Positions 7,585-16,866 of a stretch of 42,119 nucleotides of DNA are shown piece after piece (position 1 is the first letter of the stretch; each line of letters opens with the position of its first letter). The stretch is from Acidimicrobiia bacterium. Lineage in GTDB: Bacteria; Actinomycetota; Acidimicrobiia; Acidimicrobiales; Aldehydirespiratoraceae. The stretch spans positions 42,902-85,020 of the forward strand of contig JAGWAO010000029.1 in assembly GCA_021296315.1 (NCBI GenBank), given 5' to 3'. The notes below the pieces were generated by a model. It did no database searches, was not told where the DNA came from, and was given only the letters and a program-made list of their open reading frames with translations. A program made the translations under genes and the position numbers.

Positions 7585-8523
7585 GTGAACGGCACGCCGC
7601 ACCACCCGCCTCCGCCGCGAAGCACCCATCCGGCGTCCGGCAAGGAACTGGCACCGGCCGAGGCGGTCGAGCGTCATGTCGGGCTCGACGCGGTCATGGC
7701 CCGGGCATCCTCCGAGAACTTCCCGGTGGCGCTGCGGCTCCTGCCCAAAGCGGTGCAGGGCCACCTGCGGGCCATCTACGGCTACGCACGGCTCGTCGAC
7801 AACCTCGGCGACGAGTACCCCGGGGACCGTTCGGCCGCCCTGGACTGGGTCGAGGCCCAGCTCGACGACCTGTTCGCGGGCGCCCCCCGCCACGAGGCCT
7901 TCGCCCGGCTGGCGCCCATGGTGGCGCGATTCGGGCTGGACCGCCGGCCCTTCGACCAGCTGCTGGCTGCCAACCGGCTGGACCAGCACAAGACCAGCTA
8001 CGCCGACTTCGACGAGCTGATGGAGTACTGCGAGCTGTCGGCCAACCCCGTCGGGCACCTGGTGCTGGCCGTGTTCGAGGCGGCTACGCCCGACCGCCTG
8101 GCCGCCTCCGACCAGGTCTGCAGCGGTCTCCAGGTGCTGGAGCATCTCCAGGATATGGGCGAGGACGCGGCCCGGGGGCGCGTCTATCTCCCCGCCGACG
8201 ACATGGAGCGCTTCGGCGTGGCCGTAGAGGACCTCCACGCCTCGGCGGCGCCGGCCGCCCTGCGAGGCCTGGTGGCCTACGAGGCGGCCAGGGCCGGGGC
8301 CATGCTCCACCGGGGGAGGGGACTGGTGGCATCGCTGCGAGGACCGGCCCGCCTGGCCGTGGCCGGGTTCGTGGCCGGGGGGCTGGCCAACCTCGACGCA
8401 CTCGAGGCAGCCGGCTTCGAGGTGCTGGGCGGCACCCGCAAGGCCGGGTCCGCACGGGTGCTGGGCCGCCTCGCCCGCGTGTATCTCGCCGGCAGGGCCC
8501 GGCGCGGAGCGGGCGGCGCGTGA
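7585..8523 (+). CDS. hpnC: HpnC, hydroxysqualene synthase
   Basis: The 312-aa trans-isoprenyl synthase-fold protein converts presqualene diphosphate to hydroxysqualene in the bacterial HpnCDE route to squalene. It carries the family's early segment SSENFPVALRLLP (42-54), a first Asp-rich motif DNLGDE (72-77) and a second region QDMGEDAARGRVYLP (189-203). The GTG start at 7585 follows an AT-rich promoter region. Its end overlaps the hpnD start by 4 bp (GTGA), and hpnE follows, so all three squalene enzymes are in one operon. Confidence 0.9.
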   Translation: MNGTPHHPPPPRSTHPASGKELAPAEAVERHVGLDAVMARASSENFPVALRLLPKAVQGHLRAIYGYARLVDNLGDEYPGDRSAALDWVEAQLDDLFAGAPRHEAFARLAPMVARFGLDRRPFDQLLAANRLDQHKTSYADFDELMEYCELSANPVGHLVLAVFEAATPDRLAASDQVCSGLQVLEHLQDMGEDAARGRVYLPADDMERFGVAVEDLHASAAPAALRGLVAYEAARAGAMLHRGRGLVASLRGPARLAVAGFVAGGLANLDALEAAGFEVLGGTRKAGSARVLGRLARVYLAGRARRGAGGA

Positions 8524-9428
8524 TCTCGGCGGAGACGGCCTACCGGCGTTGCGAGGAGATCACCTGGTCCGAGGCACGCAACTTCGCGTACGGGATCCGA
8601 CTGCTGCCGCCGCCCAAGCGCAGGGCGATGGCCGCGCTGTACGCCCTGGCCCGCCGCATCGACGACGTGGGCGACGGCGACTGGCCCCAGGACCGCAAGC
8701 TCGCCGCCCTCGACGAACTCCACAAGGCCATCGACGCCCTGGAGGAGGGCGAGATCGCCGACCCTGATGACCCGGTGCTGGTGGGCGTGGGCCACGCCGC
8801 GGCCCACTACCCCATCCCCGTGGCCGCGCTCCACGAGATCGTGGAGGGCTGCGAGCACGACGTGCGAGGCGAGACTTACGCCACCATGGACGACACCGTG
8901 CGCTACTGCCGGTTGGTGGCCGGCTCGGTGGGCCGCCTGTCGCTGGGCGTGTTCGGCACCAAGCCCGCCCGTGCCGTCGCCGCGGGCCCGACCGGCAGCA
9001 ACCCAGACCCGCCTGCTCCGGCCCCGTCCGTGGAGGAACTGGCCGACGACCTCGGCGTGGCCCTGCAGCTCACCAACATGCTGCGAGACATCGTCGAGGA
9101 CCATCGCATGGGGCGCATCTACCTGCCTGAACAGGAGCGGGACCGCTTCGGGATCACTGCGGGCCAGTGGGATCCGCCCGAGAGCGTCGCCGCGGTGGTG
9201 CAGTTCGTGGCCGGTCAGGCTGTGGTGTGGTTCGAGCGCGGCCTGGTGCTGCTCGAGCATCTCGACTATCGCAGCCGGGCCTGCACTGCGGCCATGGCCG
9301 GGATCTACCGGCGGCTGCTGGGCCGCATCCTGGCCCAGCCTGAGGCCCCGCTGGAGGGGCGCGTCAGCCTGCCCACCTACCAGAAGGCCCTGGTGGCGGC
9401 CCGCGGCCTGTCCGGGCTGAGGCCGTGA
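8520..9428 (+). CDS. hpnD: HpnD, presqualene diphosphate synthase
   Basis: The 302-aa protein condenses two farnesyl diphosphates into presqualene diphosphate. It shows the squalene/phytoene synthase motifs: RRIDDVGD (about 46-53) and LRDIVEDHRMGRIYLPEQ (about 184-201), whose Asp residues bind Mg-diphosphate. The GTG at 8520 overlaps the hpnC stop. A non-conserved insert of about 15 residues (GPTGSNPDPPAPAP) precedes the second motif. The 3' end, coding Gly-Leu-Ser-Gly-Leu-Arg-Pro, is partly duplicated twice downstream, creating an odd junction with hpnE. Confidence 0.92.
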   Translation: MISAETAYRRCEEITWSEARNFAYGIRLLPPPKRRAMAALYALARRIDDVGDGDWPQDRKLAALDELHKAIDALEEGEIADPDDPVLVGVGHAAAHYPIPVAALHEIVEGCEHDVRGETYATMDDTVRYCRLVAGSVGRLSLGVFGTKPARAVAAGPTGSNPDPPAPAPSVEELADDLGVALQLTNMLRDIVEDHRMGRIYLPEQERDRFGITAGQWDPPESVAAVVQFVAGQAVVWFERGLVLLEHLDYRSRACTAAMAGIYRRLLGRILAQPEAPLEGRVSLPTYQKALVAARGLSGLRP

Positions 9429-9520
9429 GCACCGGCCCGCGACCTGCCCGCCTACAGCCTGTCCGGACTGAGGCCGTGAGCGGCGGCCGCGGCCTGTCCG
9501 GACTGAGGCCGTGAGCGGCG
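9407..9520 (+). repeat. Triplicated hpnD/hpnE junction sequence
   Basis: A segment of roughly 30 bp that codes for the HpnD C-terminus and contains GTGAGC occurs three times, with its GTG at 9425, 9476 and 9511. The last two copies are 35 bp apart and nearly identical; the first is 51 bp earlier and slightly diverged. The hpnD stop lies in copy 1 and the hpnE start in copy 3. Confidence 0.85.
9425..9514 (+). CDS. Possible 29-codon relay ORF between hpnD and hpnE
   Basis: A GTG at 9425 overlaps the hpnD TGA as GTGA. It opens a 29-codon frame ending in TGA at 9512-9514, and that stop overlaps the hpnE GTG at 9511, again as GTGA. The frame is a by-product of the repeats. If read, it would carry ribosomes from hpnD to hpnE and keep the coupling that a simple GTGA overlap would have given. 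The peptide itself probably has no function. Confidence 0.35.
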   Translation: MSTGPRPARLQPVRTEAVSGGRGLSGLRP

Positions 9521-10893
9521 GCCCGCGGCGGGCGCGGGTGGTGGTGGTCGGCGGCGGTCTGGCCGGATTGTCGGCCGCCGTGGAAGCGGCCGACCGTGGC
9601 GCGGCCGTCACCCTGCTCGAGCGCCGCCCCCGCCTCGGCGGCGCAACCTGGTCGTTCGAGCGCAACGGCATCTGGTTCGACAACGGCCAGCACGTGTTCA
9701 TGCGCTGCTGCACCGCCTACCGGGCCTTCCTTGAGCGGATCGGCTCAGCCGGCGGCGTGTGGATGCAGGACCGCCTCGACGTTCCCGTGATGGCTCCGGG
9801 CGGGCCGGTCGGGTCCATCAGGCGCACATCCGGCCCGGCCCCGCTGCACCTGGCGCCCGCGCTGCTGACCTACCCCCATCTGAGTCTGCGCCAGAGGCTG
9901 GCCGTGCTAAGGGCCGGCCTGGCGCTGAGACGGCTCGATCCCGATGACCCGGTCCTCGATCAGATGACCTTCGGCGACTGGCTGTCGGCCCACGGTCAGG
10001 ACGCCACCGCAGTCGAGACCTTCTGGGACCTGATCGTGCTGCCGACGGTCAACGCCGGCGCGGCCGACGCCTCGCTCAAGCTCGCGGCCAGAGTCTTCGT
10101 CACCGGGCTGCTCACCGAGGCCGGCGCAGCCGACATCGGCTACGCCCGGGCGCCCCTTTCTGCCCTGCACGGCGACGCCGCCCGGCGGGTGCTGGAGGCC
10201 GCGGGAGGCGAGGTCCGCTCGCGCGTCCCGGTGACCGCGGTGCGCGCCGGCGCCGCGGGCCTGGAGGTACACACCGGTGAGCAGGTCATCGAGGCCGACT
10301 CGGTGGTGGTGGCCGTGCCCCACGACGCGGTGGCCGGACTGCTTCCGCCCGGCACCGTCGCAGCCCAGGACCGGCTCATCGAGCTGGGCACCTCCCCGAT
10401 CGTCAACGTCCACCTGGTGTACGACCGCCCGGTCACCGATCTGGCCTTCTTCGCCACCGTCGGCAGCGACGCGCAGTTCGTGTTCGACCGCACCGACGGC
10501 GCCGGGCTCGACGACGGCCGCCAATGTCTGGCCGTGTCACTGTCGGCCGCCGAGTCCTACATCGGCACGGCCTCCGCCGATCTCGTGGCGCACTTCACCG
10601 CGGAGCTGGCCCGCCTGTTGCCCGCGGCCACCGGCGCCACCGTCACCGAGTCGATCGTCACCCGCGAGCACTCGGCCACCTTCCTGGGCGTGCCCGGCAC
10701 CGATTCGCTGCGTGCCGAAGCCGAGTCCGGCCTTCCCGGCGTGTACCTGGCCGGCGCCTGGACCGACACCGGATGGCCGGCCACGATGGAGGGAGCGGTC
10801 CGCAGCGGAACCGAGTCCGGCCGGCTCGCGGCCCGCTTCGCATCCCGGTCCAACAGCGGCAGCGCGGCCGGGTCCGCGGGCCCGGCCGCGTGA
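9511..10893 (+). CDS. hpnE: HpnE, hydroxysqualene dehydroxylase (FAD-dependent)
   Basis: The 460-aa flavoprotein of the amine oxidase/phytoene desaturase fold reduces hydroxysqualene to squalene, the third HpnCDE step. The N-terminal Rossmann motif is VVVGGGLAGLSAA (about 11-23), followed by ERRPRLGGATWSF. The C-terminal FAD-contact region is YLAGAWTDTGWPATMEGAV (about 412-430). The GTG at 9511 sits in the third copy of the junction repeat. No squalene-hopene cyclase follows; the product must be used by enzymes coded elsewhere. Confidence 0.92.
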   Translation: MSGGPRRARVVVVGGGLAGLSAAVEAADRGAAVTLLERRPRLGGATWSFERNGIWFDNGQHVFMRCCTAYRAFLERIGSAGGVWMQDRLDVPVMAPGGPVGSIRRTSGPAPLHLAPALLTYPHLSLRQRLAVLRAGLALRRLDPDDPVLDQMTFGDWLSAHGQDATAVETFWDLIVLPTVNAGAADASLKLAARVFVTGLLTEAGAADIGYARAPLSALHGDAARRVLEAAGGEVRSRVPVTAVRAGAAGLEVHTGEQVIEADSVVVAVPHDAVAGLLPPGTVAAQDRLIELGTSPIVNVHLVYDRPVTDLAFFATVGSDAQFVFDRTDGAGLDDGRQCLAVSLSAAESYIGTASADLVAHFTAELARLLPAATGATVTESIVTREHSATFLGVPGTDSLRAEAESGLPGVYLAGAWTDTGWPATMEGAVRSGTESGRLAARFASRSNSGSAAGSAGPAA

Positions 10894-10939
10894 CTTCAAA
10901 CTGTCCGACCGGGTGCGAGATATGACCAGCGTCACCGGC

Positions 10940-10945
10940 TAAGGT
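10940..10945 (+). promoter_or_regulatory. Predicted leaderless -10 box (TAAGGT)
   Basis: TAAGGT lies 7 nt before the ATG at 10953, with no ribosome site between them. No clear -35 is visible. Confidence 0.5.
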
Positions 10946-10952
10946 TCGAGCC

Positions 10953-11567
10953 ATGACTCCCCAGCACGCTCAATCTTCGGGAGGCGGGTCGGCGGGGCGG
11001 GCCATCGTGCTTGTGATCGTGGCGGTTGCGCTGGGCGCGTTCTTGCTGGCGCGAGGCTTCGACGACTCCGACGACAGCACCGAGGCCTCTTCCAGCGCCA
11101 CGACGGAGGAGTCGACCAACGGCGACCCCGAACAAGAATCCGCAACCAACGGCACGACGTCCACGACAACGACCACGACAACGACGACGACGGCTCCCCC
11201 GGTGGTCACCCACCCCCCCGGTCAGGTCAAGGTGGCCGTGATGAACGGCACCGGCGTGCGGGGACGGGCCGGCCGGACAGCCGACACACTCAACGCCACG
11301 GGGTTCGTGACCGCAGCCAAGAACACCCAGCAGGACCGGGTCGAAGACTCGGTCATCTACTACCGGCAGGGGTATGGCGACGACGCCAAGGCAGTCGCGT
11401 CGGTGCTCGGCGCACCCCCGGACATCATCACGCCCGCTCCGGCCACGATCATGACCCTGATCAGGAATCCGGAGTCGCCGGCGGACTTGGAGGAGTTCAA
11501 CATCTTCGCGGTGGTCGGCACCGACAACGTGGTCCGCGACCCCGATCCGCCCGCTGACTCCGGTTAG
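10953..11567 (+). CDS. Membrane-anchored LytR_C-domain protein
   Basis: The 204-aa protein has an N-terminal transmembrane helix (about 16-33), a Ser/Thr/Glu linker with a ten-Thr run interrupted by Ser (35-85), and an extracellular domain from about residue 90. The domain opens with VKVAVMNGTGVRGRAGR and resembles the LytR/CpsA/Psr C-terminal domain (LytR_C). That domain is found beside or fused to enzymes that attach glycopolymers to the wall, but its own activity is unclear. No catalytic LCP domain is present. It stands alone after hpnE. Confidence 0.75.
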   Translation: MTPQHAQSSGGGSAGRAIVLVIVAVALGAFLLARGFDDSDDSTEASSSATTEESTNGDPEQESATNGTTSTTTTTTTTTTAPPVVTHPPGQVKVAVMNGTGVRGRAGRTADTLNATGFVTAAKNTQQDRVEDSVIYYRQGYGDDAKAVASVLGAPPDIITPAPATIMTLIRNPESPADLEEFNIFAVVGTDNVVRDPDPPADSG

Positions 11568-11624
11568 CGACTGAGAGGCCGAGCGGATAGCCCAAGACTC
11601 ATCGGGATCCTCGCCAAGGGCTCA

Positions 11625-11673
11625 GCGAGGCCGTGGCCCGAGCGGCCCGTGAGCGCAGCGAACAAGAGCGGGA
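11625..11673 (-). repeat. Dispersed intergenic repeat, copy 1 (49 bp)
   Basis: This 49-bp block is the exact reverse complement of 20517-20565 and is about 85% similar to the reverse complement of 39672-39720. It lies between the LytR_C gene and glycerate kinase. All three copies are intergenic. Confidence 0.9.
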
Positions 11674-11716
11674 ATGGTGCCGCACCTCTCGCGGTTGTGC
11701 CGCGAGAATGTAAACC

Positions 11717-12712
11717 GTGCGTGTGCTGGCAGCGCCCGACAAGTTCCGCGGCACGGCCTCGGCCGGCGAGATCGCAGAAGCCATGGCTGCGGCCGCCGCC
11801 GCCGTCTCGGCCTCCTGTGACCCGGCGCCCATGGCCGACGGCGGTGAGGGAACCCTCGACGCGCTGGGCGGTCCCAACCGCTCATCGGCGGTGACCGGGC
11901 CGCTGGGCGAGCCGGTCATTGCACCCTGGCGGCTCAGCCGCGGCGTCGCCGTCATCGAGATGGCCCTCGCTTCGGGCCTGGCCGTCGCCGGCGGCGCGGC
12001 GCGCAACGACCCCATCAACGCCACCACCTCGGGCACCGGCGAGTTGATCGCCGAGGCGGTTGCGGCTGGCGCGCAACGGGTGCTGGTGGCGGTGGGCGGC
12101 TCGGCCACCACCGACGGCGGCCTCGGCGCGCTGGAGGCTCTGCCGTCGCCGGCCCGGATGGCGGGGGTCGAGATGATCGTGGCCTGCGACGTGCGCACGG
12201 CCTTCGTGGACGCGGCCGCCGTCTACGGCCCCCAGAAGGGGGCTTCGCCGGCCCAGGTCGAGCTGCTGACCCGGCGACTTCGGAGGCTGGCCCAGATCTA
12301 CGAGCGCGACTCCGGAGTGGACGTCACCACCATGGCGGGCGCCGGCGCGGCCGGAGGCCTGGCCGGTGGCCTCGCTTCTCGGGGTGCCGGCCTGGTCAAC
12401 GGCTTCGAGGTGGTCGCCGATGAGATCGGCCTACCGGAGCGGATCCGGGACGCCGATGTGGTTGTCACCGGCGAGGGCCGCTACGACGCCACGTCGTTGC
12501 AGGGCAAGGTGGTCGGGGGAGTAACCGGGATCGCGGCCCAGTCGGGCACGCGGGCGCTGGCCGTGGTCGGCAGCACCGATCCCACCGCTCCGACGCCCGA
12601 CAGCTTGGAGATCCTCGATCTGACCGCCCGGTTCGGGCCGGAGCGAGCTCATGGAGACCCCTGCGGATGCGTGCTGGAGGCTCTTGAGGCTGCCCTCCGA
12701 GGCGGTCCCTAG
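11717..12712 (+). CDS. glxK: Glycerate kinase (GlxK/GarK family)
   Basis: The 331-aa kinase phosphorylates D-glycerate with ATP, probably to 2-phosphoglycerate as for this family, feeding glyoxylate or sugar-acid carbon into glycolysis. Recognisable features are APDKFRGTASAGEIAEAM (6-23), MADGGEGTLDAL (39-50), LVAVGGSATTDGGLGAL (118-134), VYGPQKGAS (171-179) and VVTGEGRYDATSLQGK (251-266). The GTG at 11717 is the start that keeps the whole family N-terminus. Its end overlaps the convergent small membrane gene by 4 bp. No glyoxylate carboligase or reductase gene is nearby. Confidence 0.92.
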   Translation: MRVLAAPDKFRGTASAGEIAEAMAAAAAAVSASCDPAPMADGGEGTLDALGGPNRSSAVTGPLGEPVIAPWRLSRGVAVIEMALASGLAVAGGAARNDPINATTSGTGELIAEAVAAGAQRVLVAVGGSATTDGGLGALEALPSPARMAGVEMIVACDVRTAFVDAAAVYGPQKGASPAQVELLTRRLRRLAQIYERDSGVDVTTMAGAGAAGGLAGGLASRGAGLVNGFEVVADEIGLPERIRDADVVVTGEGRYDATSLQGKVVGGVTGIAAQSGTRALAVVGSTDPTAPTPDSLEILDLTARFGPERAHGDPCGCVLEALEAALRGGP

Positions 12713-12930
12713 CGGCGGTGTTTCCCGGTCAGGACCAAGGCGGCTAGGCCCACCAACACCACCAGGATGGCCAGCAGGGTGACCAGCCAGGCGAAGACGG
12801 TCACGACCCACTTCACCACGGTGACCGCCCCCACCACGGCCAGAGCGCCCAGAATGACTTGGGCAGGCCAGGACAGGCGGCCCAGCTTCGCAACGGCTCC
12901 ACCCGTCTCTTTCTCCATGGGTGATCCCAC
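12709..12930 (-). CDS. Small two-helix membrane protein, unknown function
   Basis: The 73-aa protein has two hydrophobic stretches (about 23-42 and 44-67) and a basic end (GKHRR). The GTG at 12930 is chosen over the ATG at 12918 because a TAGGAT hexamer lies exactly 6 nt before it, the leaderless spacing repeated elsewhere in the window. It overlaps glycerate kinase tail to tail by 4 bp and is divergent from the CysO-like gene. I do not recognise the family. Confidence 0.6.
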   Translation of the reverse strand: MGSPMEKETGGAVAKLGRLSWPAQVILGALAVVGAVTVVKWVVTVFAWLVTLLAILVVLVGLAALVLTGKHRR

Positions 12931-12945
12931 GGGCCAATCCTATCT

Positions 12946-12968
12946 CCGGGCCCTATACCATGGCCCGG
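12946..12968. promoter_or_regulatory. Inverted repeat enclosing a TATACC box
   Basis: CCGGGCC (12946-12952) and GGCCCGG (12962-12968) are perfect inverted arms with a 9-bp centre containing TATACC. The site lies between divergent genes, 39 bp before the CysO-like start. It could be an operator over a -10 box, or a hairpin in the 5' leader. Confidence 0.4.
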
Positions 12969-13006
12969 CCCGTCACCGCATCAGCGAGTACAGCGAGGAA
13001 CACACC

Positions 13007-13288
13007 ATGGCTGTCACCGTCCGAGTGCCTACCACCTTAAGAGTTCTCACCGCTGGCGCGTCGGAGGTGGCCGTCGACGGCGCCACCCTGGCTGACGTGC
13101 TTGACTCGCTGGAGTCATCGCATCCGGGCTTCCGGGACCGGATCCTCGACGAATCGGGCGAACTGCGCCGCTTTGTCAACGTGTTCGTCAGCGACGACGA
13201 CGTCCGCTTCCTCGATGGGCTCAGCACCGCAGTCAATGATGGTGCCACCGTGAGCATCGTGCCCGCGGTCGCGGGCGGCCGCGGCTGA
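13007..13288 (+). CDS. CysO/MoaD-like ubiquitin-fold sulfur carrier
   Basis: The 93-aa protein resembles actinobacterial CysO: an N-terminal beta strand TVRVPTTLRVLTAG, then RFVNVFVSDDDVRFLDGL (about 55-72) and the C-terminal VSIVPAVAGG. Such proteins carry sulfur as a C-terminal Gly-Gly thiocarboxylate, for cysteine made by CysM in the CysO case. Here Gly-Gly is followed by Arg-Gly, so two residues may have to be removed before activation. The ATG at 13007 follows GCGAGGA; the upstream open frame is antisense to the small membrane gene. No cysM, mec or moe gene is adjacent. Confidence 0.8.
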   Translation: MAVTVRVPTTLRVLTAGASEVAVDGATLADVLDSLESSHPGFRDRILDESGELRRFVNVFVSDDDVRFLDGLSTAVNDGATVSIVPAVAGGRG

Positions 13289-13370
13289 CGCACAGCAACC
13301 CCCGAACGCTCTCTTCGAGCGGCCACATTCGCGCGCGGGCGGGTTGTCATCGCGGGTCTGCGCCGGTTGA

Positions 13371-15074
<1,704 letters not shown>

Positions 15075-15097
15075 GTCCCCCAACCCCTCCCCCCGGA

Positions 15098-15136
15098 CAA
15101 CAGCCCGGCCCGCCCCGCTCGGAGCCGGGCTTGTTG
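15098..15136 (+). terminator. Hairpin after groEL, probable terminator
   Basis: CAACAGCCCGGC (15098-15109) pairs with GCCGGGCTTGTTG (15124-15136) with one bulged base and a 14-nt loop. The following sequence is only weakly T-rich. The right arm and its flank are repeated at 15147-15169, giving two nearly identical 30-bp units in tandem. Confidence 0.6.
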
Positions 15137-15194
15137 CGCGCCCCGCCCCGCTCGGAGCCGGGCTTGTTGCGCGCCCCGCCGCGCCCCGCTGAGG

Positions 15195-15316
15195 GAATTG
15201 GCAGCGCTGTGCTCGGTATGCGTGCACAACCCTGCCAGTTCGCGGGCATGCGGGGCGCTCAGCGGGAATTGGCAGCGCTGGGCTCGGTATGCGCGCATAA
15301 TGCTGCCAGTTCGCGG
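15195..15316. repeat. Two copies of a palindromic intergenic repeat
   Basis: Copies at 15195-15245 and 15266-15316 (71 bp apart) each start with GAATTGGCAGC and end with CTGCCAGTTCGCGG, so the ends can pair into a hairpin. The centres share GCTCGGTATGCG. A third member is at 33591-33640. They lie between groEL and the nitrobindin gene. Confidence 0.88.
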
Positions 15317-15335
15317 GGAGGTGGAGCGGACTGGA

Positions 15336-15341
15336 TAGCTT
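15336..15341 (+). promoter_or_regulatory. Predicted leaderless -10 box (TAGCTT)
   Basis: TAGCTT lies 7 nt before the ATG at 15349 and supports that start over the TTG at 15340. Confidence 0.45.
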
Positions 15342-15348
15342 GCGGGGG

Positions 15349-15828
15349 ATGGTCGAGTTGCACCCGGTGTGTGAACCGCTGGCAGCCCTGCTGGGGACCT
15401 GGCGCGGCTCGGGGGAGGGGAGCTACCCCACCATCGACGACTTCGCCTACGCCGAAGAGCTGGTCTTCGGCCATGTCGGCAAGCCTTTCCTGTCGATAAT
15501 CCAGCGCAGCCGGGACCTCTTGACGGGCGAGCCGCTGCACGGCGAGGCCGGGTACCTGCGGGCACTGCCCGACGGCGCGGTCGAGCTGACGGTGGCCCAG
15601 CCGTCGGGGATCGTTGAGGTGAACGTGGGCACGGTGACCAAGACCTCCGACGGCCTCGTCGTGGAGTTGGAGTCGGCGCAGGTCGGTCTCACGCCGTCGG
15701 CGAAGTCGGTGACCGCGGTACGGCGGCGATTGCACCTGGCCGGCGAGACGCTGGTGTCGGAGCTGTGGATGGCCGCGGTCGGGGAAGCCGATCTCATCCA
15801 CCACGTCCGAGCCGAACTGTCGCAATAG
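15349..15828 (+). CDS. Nitrobindin-family heme-binding beta-barrel protein
   Basis: The 159-aa protein has the nitrobindin signature LLGTWRGSGEGSYPTI near the N-terminus and the C-terminal HHVRAEL segment that holds the heme-ligating His in this family. Nitrobindins bind ferric heme in a small beta barrel and react with nitric oxide or peroxynitrite. The middle segment QPSGIVEVNVG is also typical. It appears to be transcribed on its own. Two palindromic repeats lie directly upstream. Confidence 0.85.
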   Translation: MVELHPVCEPLAALLGTWRGSGEGSYPTIDDFAYAEELVFGHVGKPFLSIIQRSRDLLTGEPLHGEAGYLRALPDGAVELTVAQPSGIVEVNVGTVTKTSDGLVVELESAQVGLTPSAKSVTAVRRRLHLAGETLVSELWMAAVGEADLIHHVRAELSQ

Positions 15829-15867
15829 CGCAGGTAGCGCGCTGCGGCCGGTCGCCGCAGGCCGACG

Positions 15868-15873
15868 TAGCCT
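15868..15873 (+). promoter_or_regulatory. Predicted leaderless -10 box (TAGCCT)
   Basis: TAGCCT lies 6 nt before the ATG at 15880, with no ribosome site. Confidence 0.5.
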
Positions 15874-15879
15874 TTAGCC

Positions 15880-16677
15880 ATGGCCACCAAGTCGAGGAGC
15901 CAGCAGCGACTGGTGCGGCCATGGACCGGCGATGGCTCTGGCGAGGATCGAAGGGCCGACCGGCTCGCATCCGAGGAGCCCATGGCCATCGAACTGGACG
16001 ACGTGCGGGTGGCCACCACCATGCGCACCCCCGGCAACGACTTCGAGCTGGCCGTCGGCTTCTGCTTCGCCGAGGGCCTGCTGGACGGCCACCGGGTGAC
16101 CCAGGTCAAGTACTGCGCCAAGGGCTCGGCCGCGGCCACCGACTTCAACGTGGTGTCCGTCTCCACCGGAGGCAAGGCTCCGGAGCCCCGCCCCCGGCTC
16201 ACCACCACCACGTCGTCGTGCGGTTTCTGCGGCACGAGCGAGATCGACGAGCTCGTCTCCAAGCTCGATGCGGTTGCCGGCGAGCCGCTGCCGTGGGAGG
16301 CGCTGGCCTCCGCCCCCGAACTGCTGCGGCCCGGGCAGGAACTGTTCGACGCCACGGGCGCGGTCCACGCCGCCGGAGTGGTGGATGCAGACGGCTCGGT
16401 CTCGGTGGTGCGTGAGGACGTGGGCCGCCACAACGCAGTCGACAAGCTCATCGGCCGGCTGTTCCTCGACGGCCGCCTGCCCGCCGCCGGGCTGGGCCTG
16501 GTGGTCAGCGGCCGGGCCAGCTTCGAGCTAGTCCACAAGGCCTGGGCCGGCGGGTTCCGGGCCCTGGTGGCCGTGAGTGCCCCCACCGCGCTGGCCGCGT
16601 CCACCGCCGAAGCCGCCGGCATGCAGCTGGCCGGCTTCGCCCGCAACGGCGCCATGACCGTCTACGTCGACGCCTAA
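15880..16677 (+). CDS. fdhD: FdhD, sulfurtransferase for formate dehydrogenase
   Basis: The 265-aa protein transfers sulfur from a cysteine desulfurase to the molybdenum cofactor of formate dehydrogenase. The catalytic loop CGFC is at 114-117 within SSCGFCG. Other family landmarks are MRTPGNDFELAVGFCFAEGL (48-67), REDVGRHNAVDKLIG (about 178-192) and VVSGRASFELVHKA (about 208-221). No formate dehydrogenase gene is in the window. It is the last gene before the AT-richer defence insertion. Confidence 0.95.
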   Translation: MATKSRSQQRLVRPWTGDGSGEDRRADRLASEEPMAIELDDVRVATTMRTPGNDFELAVGFCFAEGLLDGHRVTQVKYCAKGSAAATDFNVVSVSTGGKAPEPRPRLTTTTSSCGFCGTSEIDELVSKLDAVAGEPLPWEALASAPELLRPGQELFDATGAVHAAGVVDADGSVSVVREDVGRHNAVDKLIGRLFLDGRLPAAGLGLVVSGRASFELVHKAWAGGFRALVAVSAPTALAASTAEAAGMQLAGFARNGAMTVYVDA

Positions 16678-16846
16678 GGTGCCGGAGGACGGCCGGCGAC
16701 CGGCAGTAGGTGAAGCCGGATGGACAGGACGAGTACGGCAGCCACGAGACGCTGGAGGGCTGTCAGGGTTTCTCGCTGTCGCAGGTCTTTCTTGCTTCGG
16801 TACACGCTCGGCAGTTGTTCGTACCAGTCCTGTCGCACCCCCCAGG

Positions 16847-16866
16847 TAGTCTGAGAACATATGTTC
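16847..16866 (+). promoter_or_regulatory. Predicted SOS (LexA) box beside a -10-like hexamer
   Basis: GAACATATGTTC (16855-16866) is a perfect 12-bp palindrome fitting the Gram-positive/actinobacterial LexA box GAAC-N4-GTTC. TAGTCT (16847-16852) lies 2 bp before it, so LexA bound there would cover the transcription start. It is 160 bp upstream of the deaminase ATG and facing it. The box is symmetrical, so control of something on the minus strand cannot be excluded. Confidence 0.5.

Noticed and set aside
15112..15170. Possible mobile-element end
   Set aside because: Only two tandem copies of about 30 bp around the groEL hairpin; no transposase or target duplication is visible.
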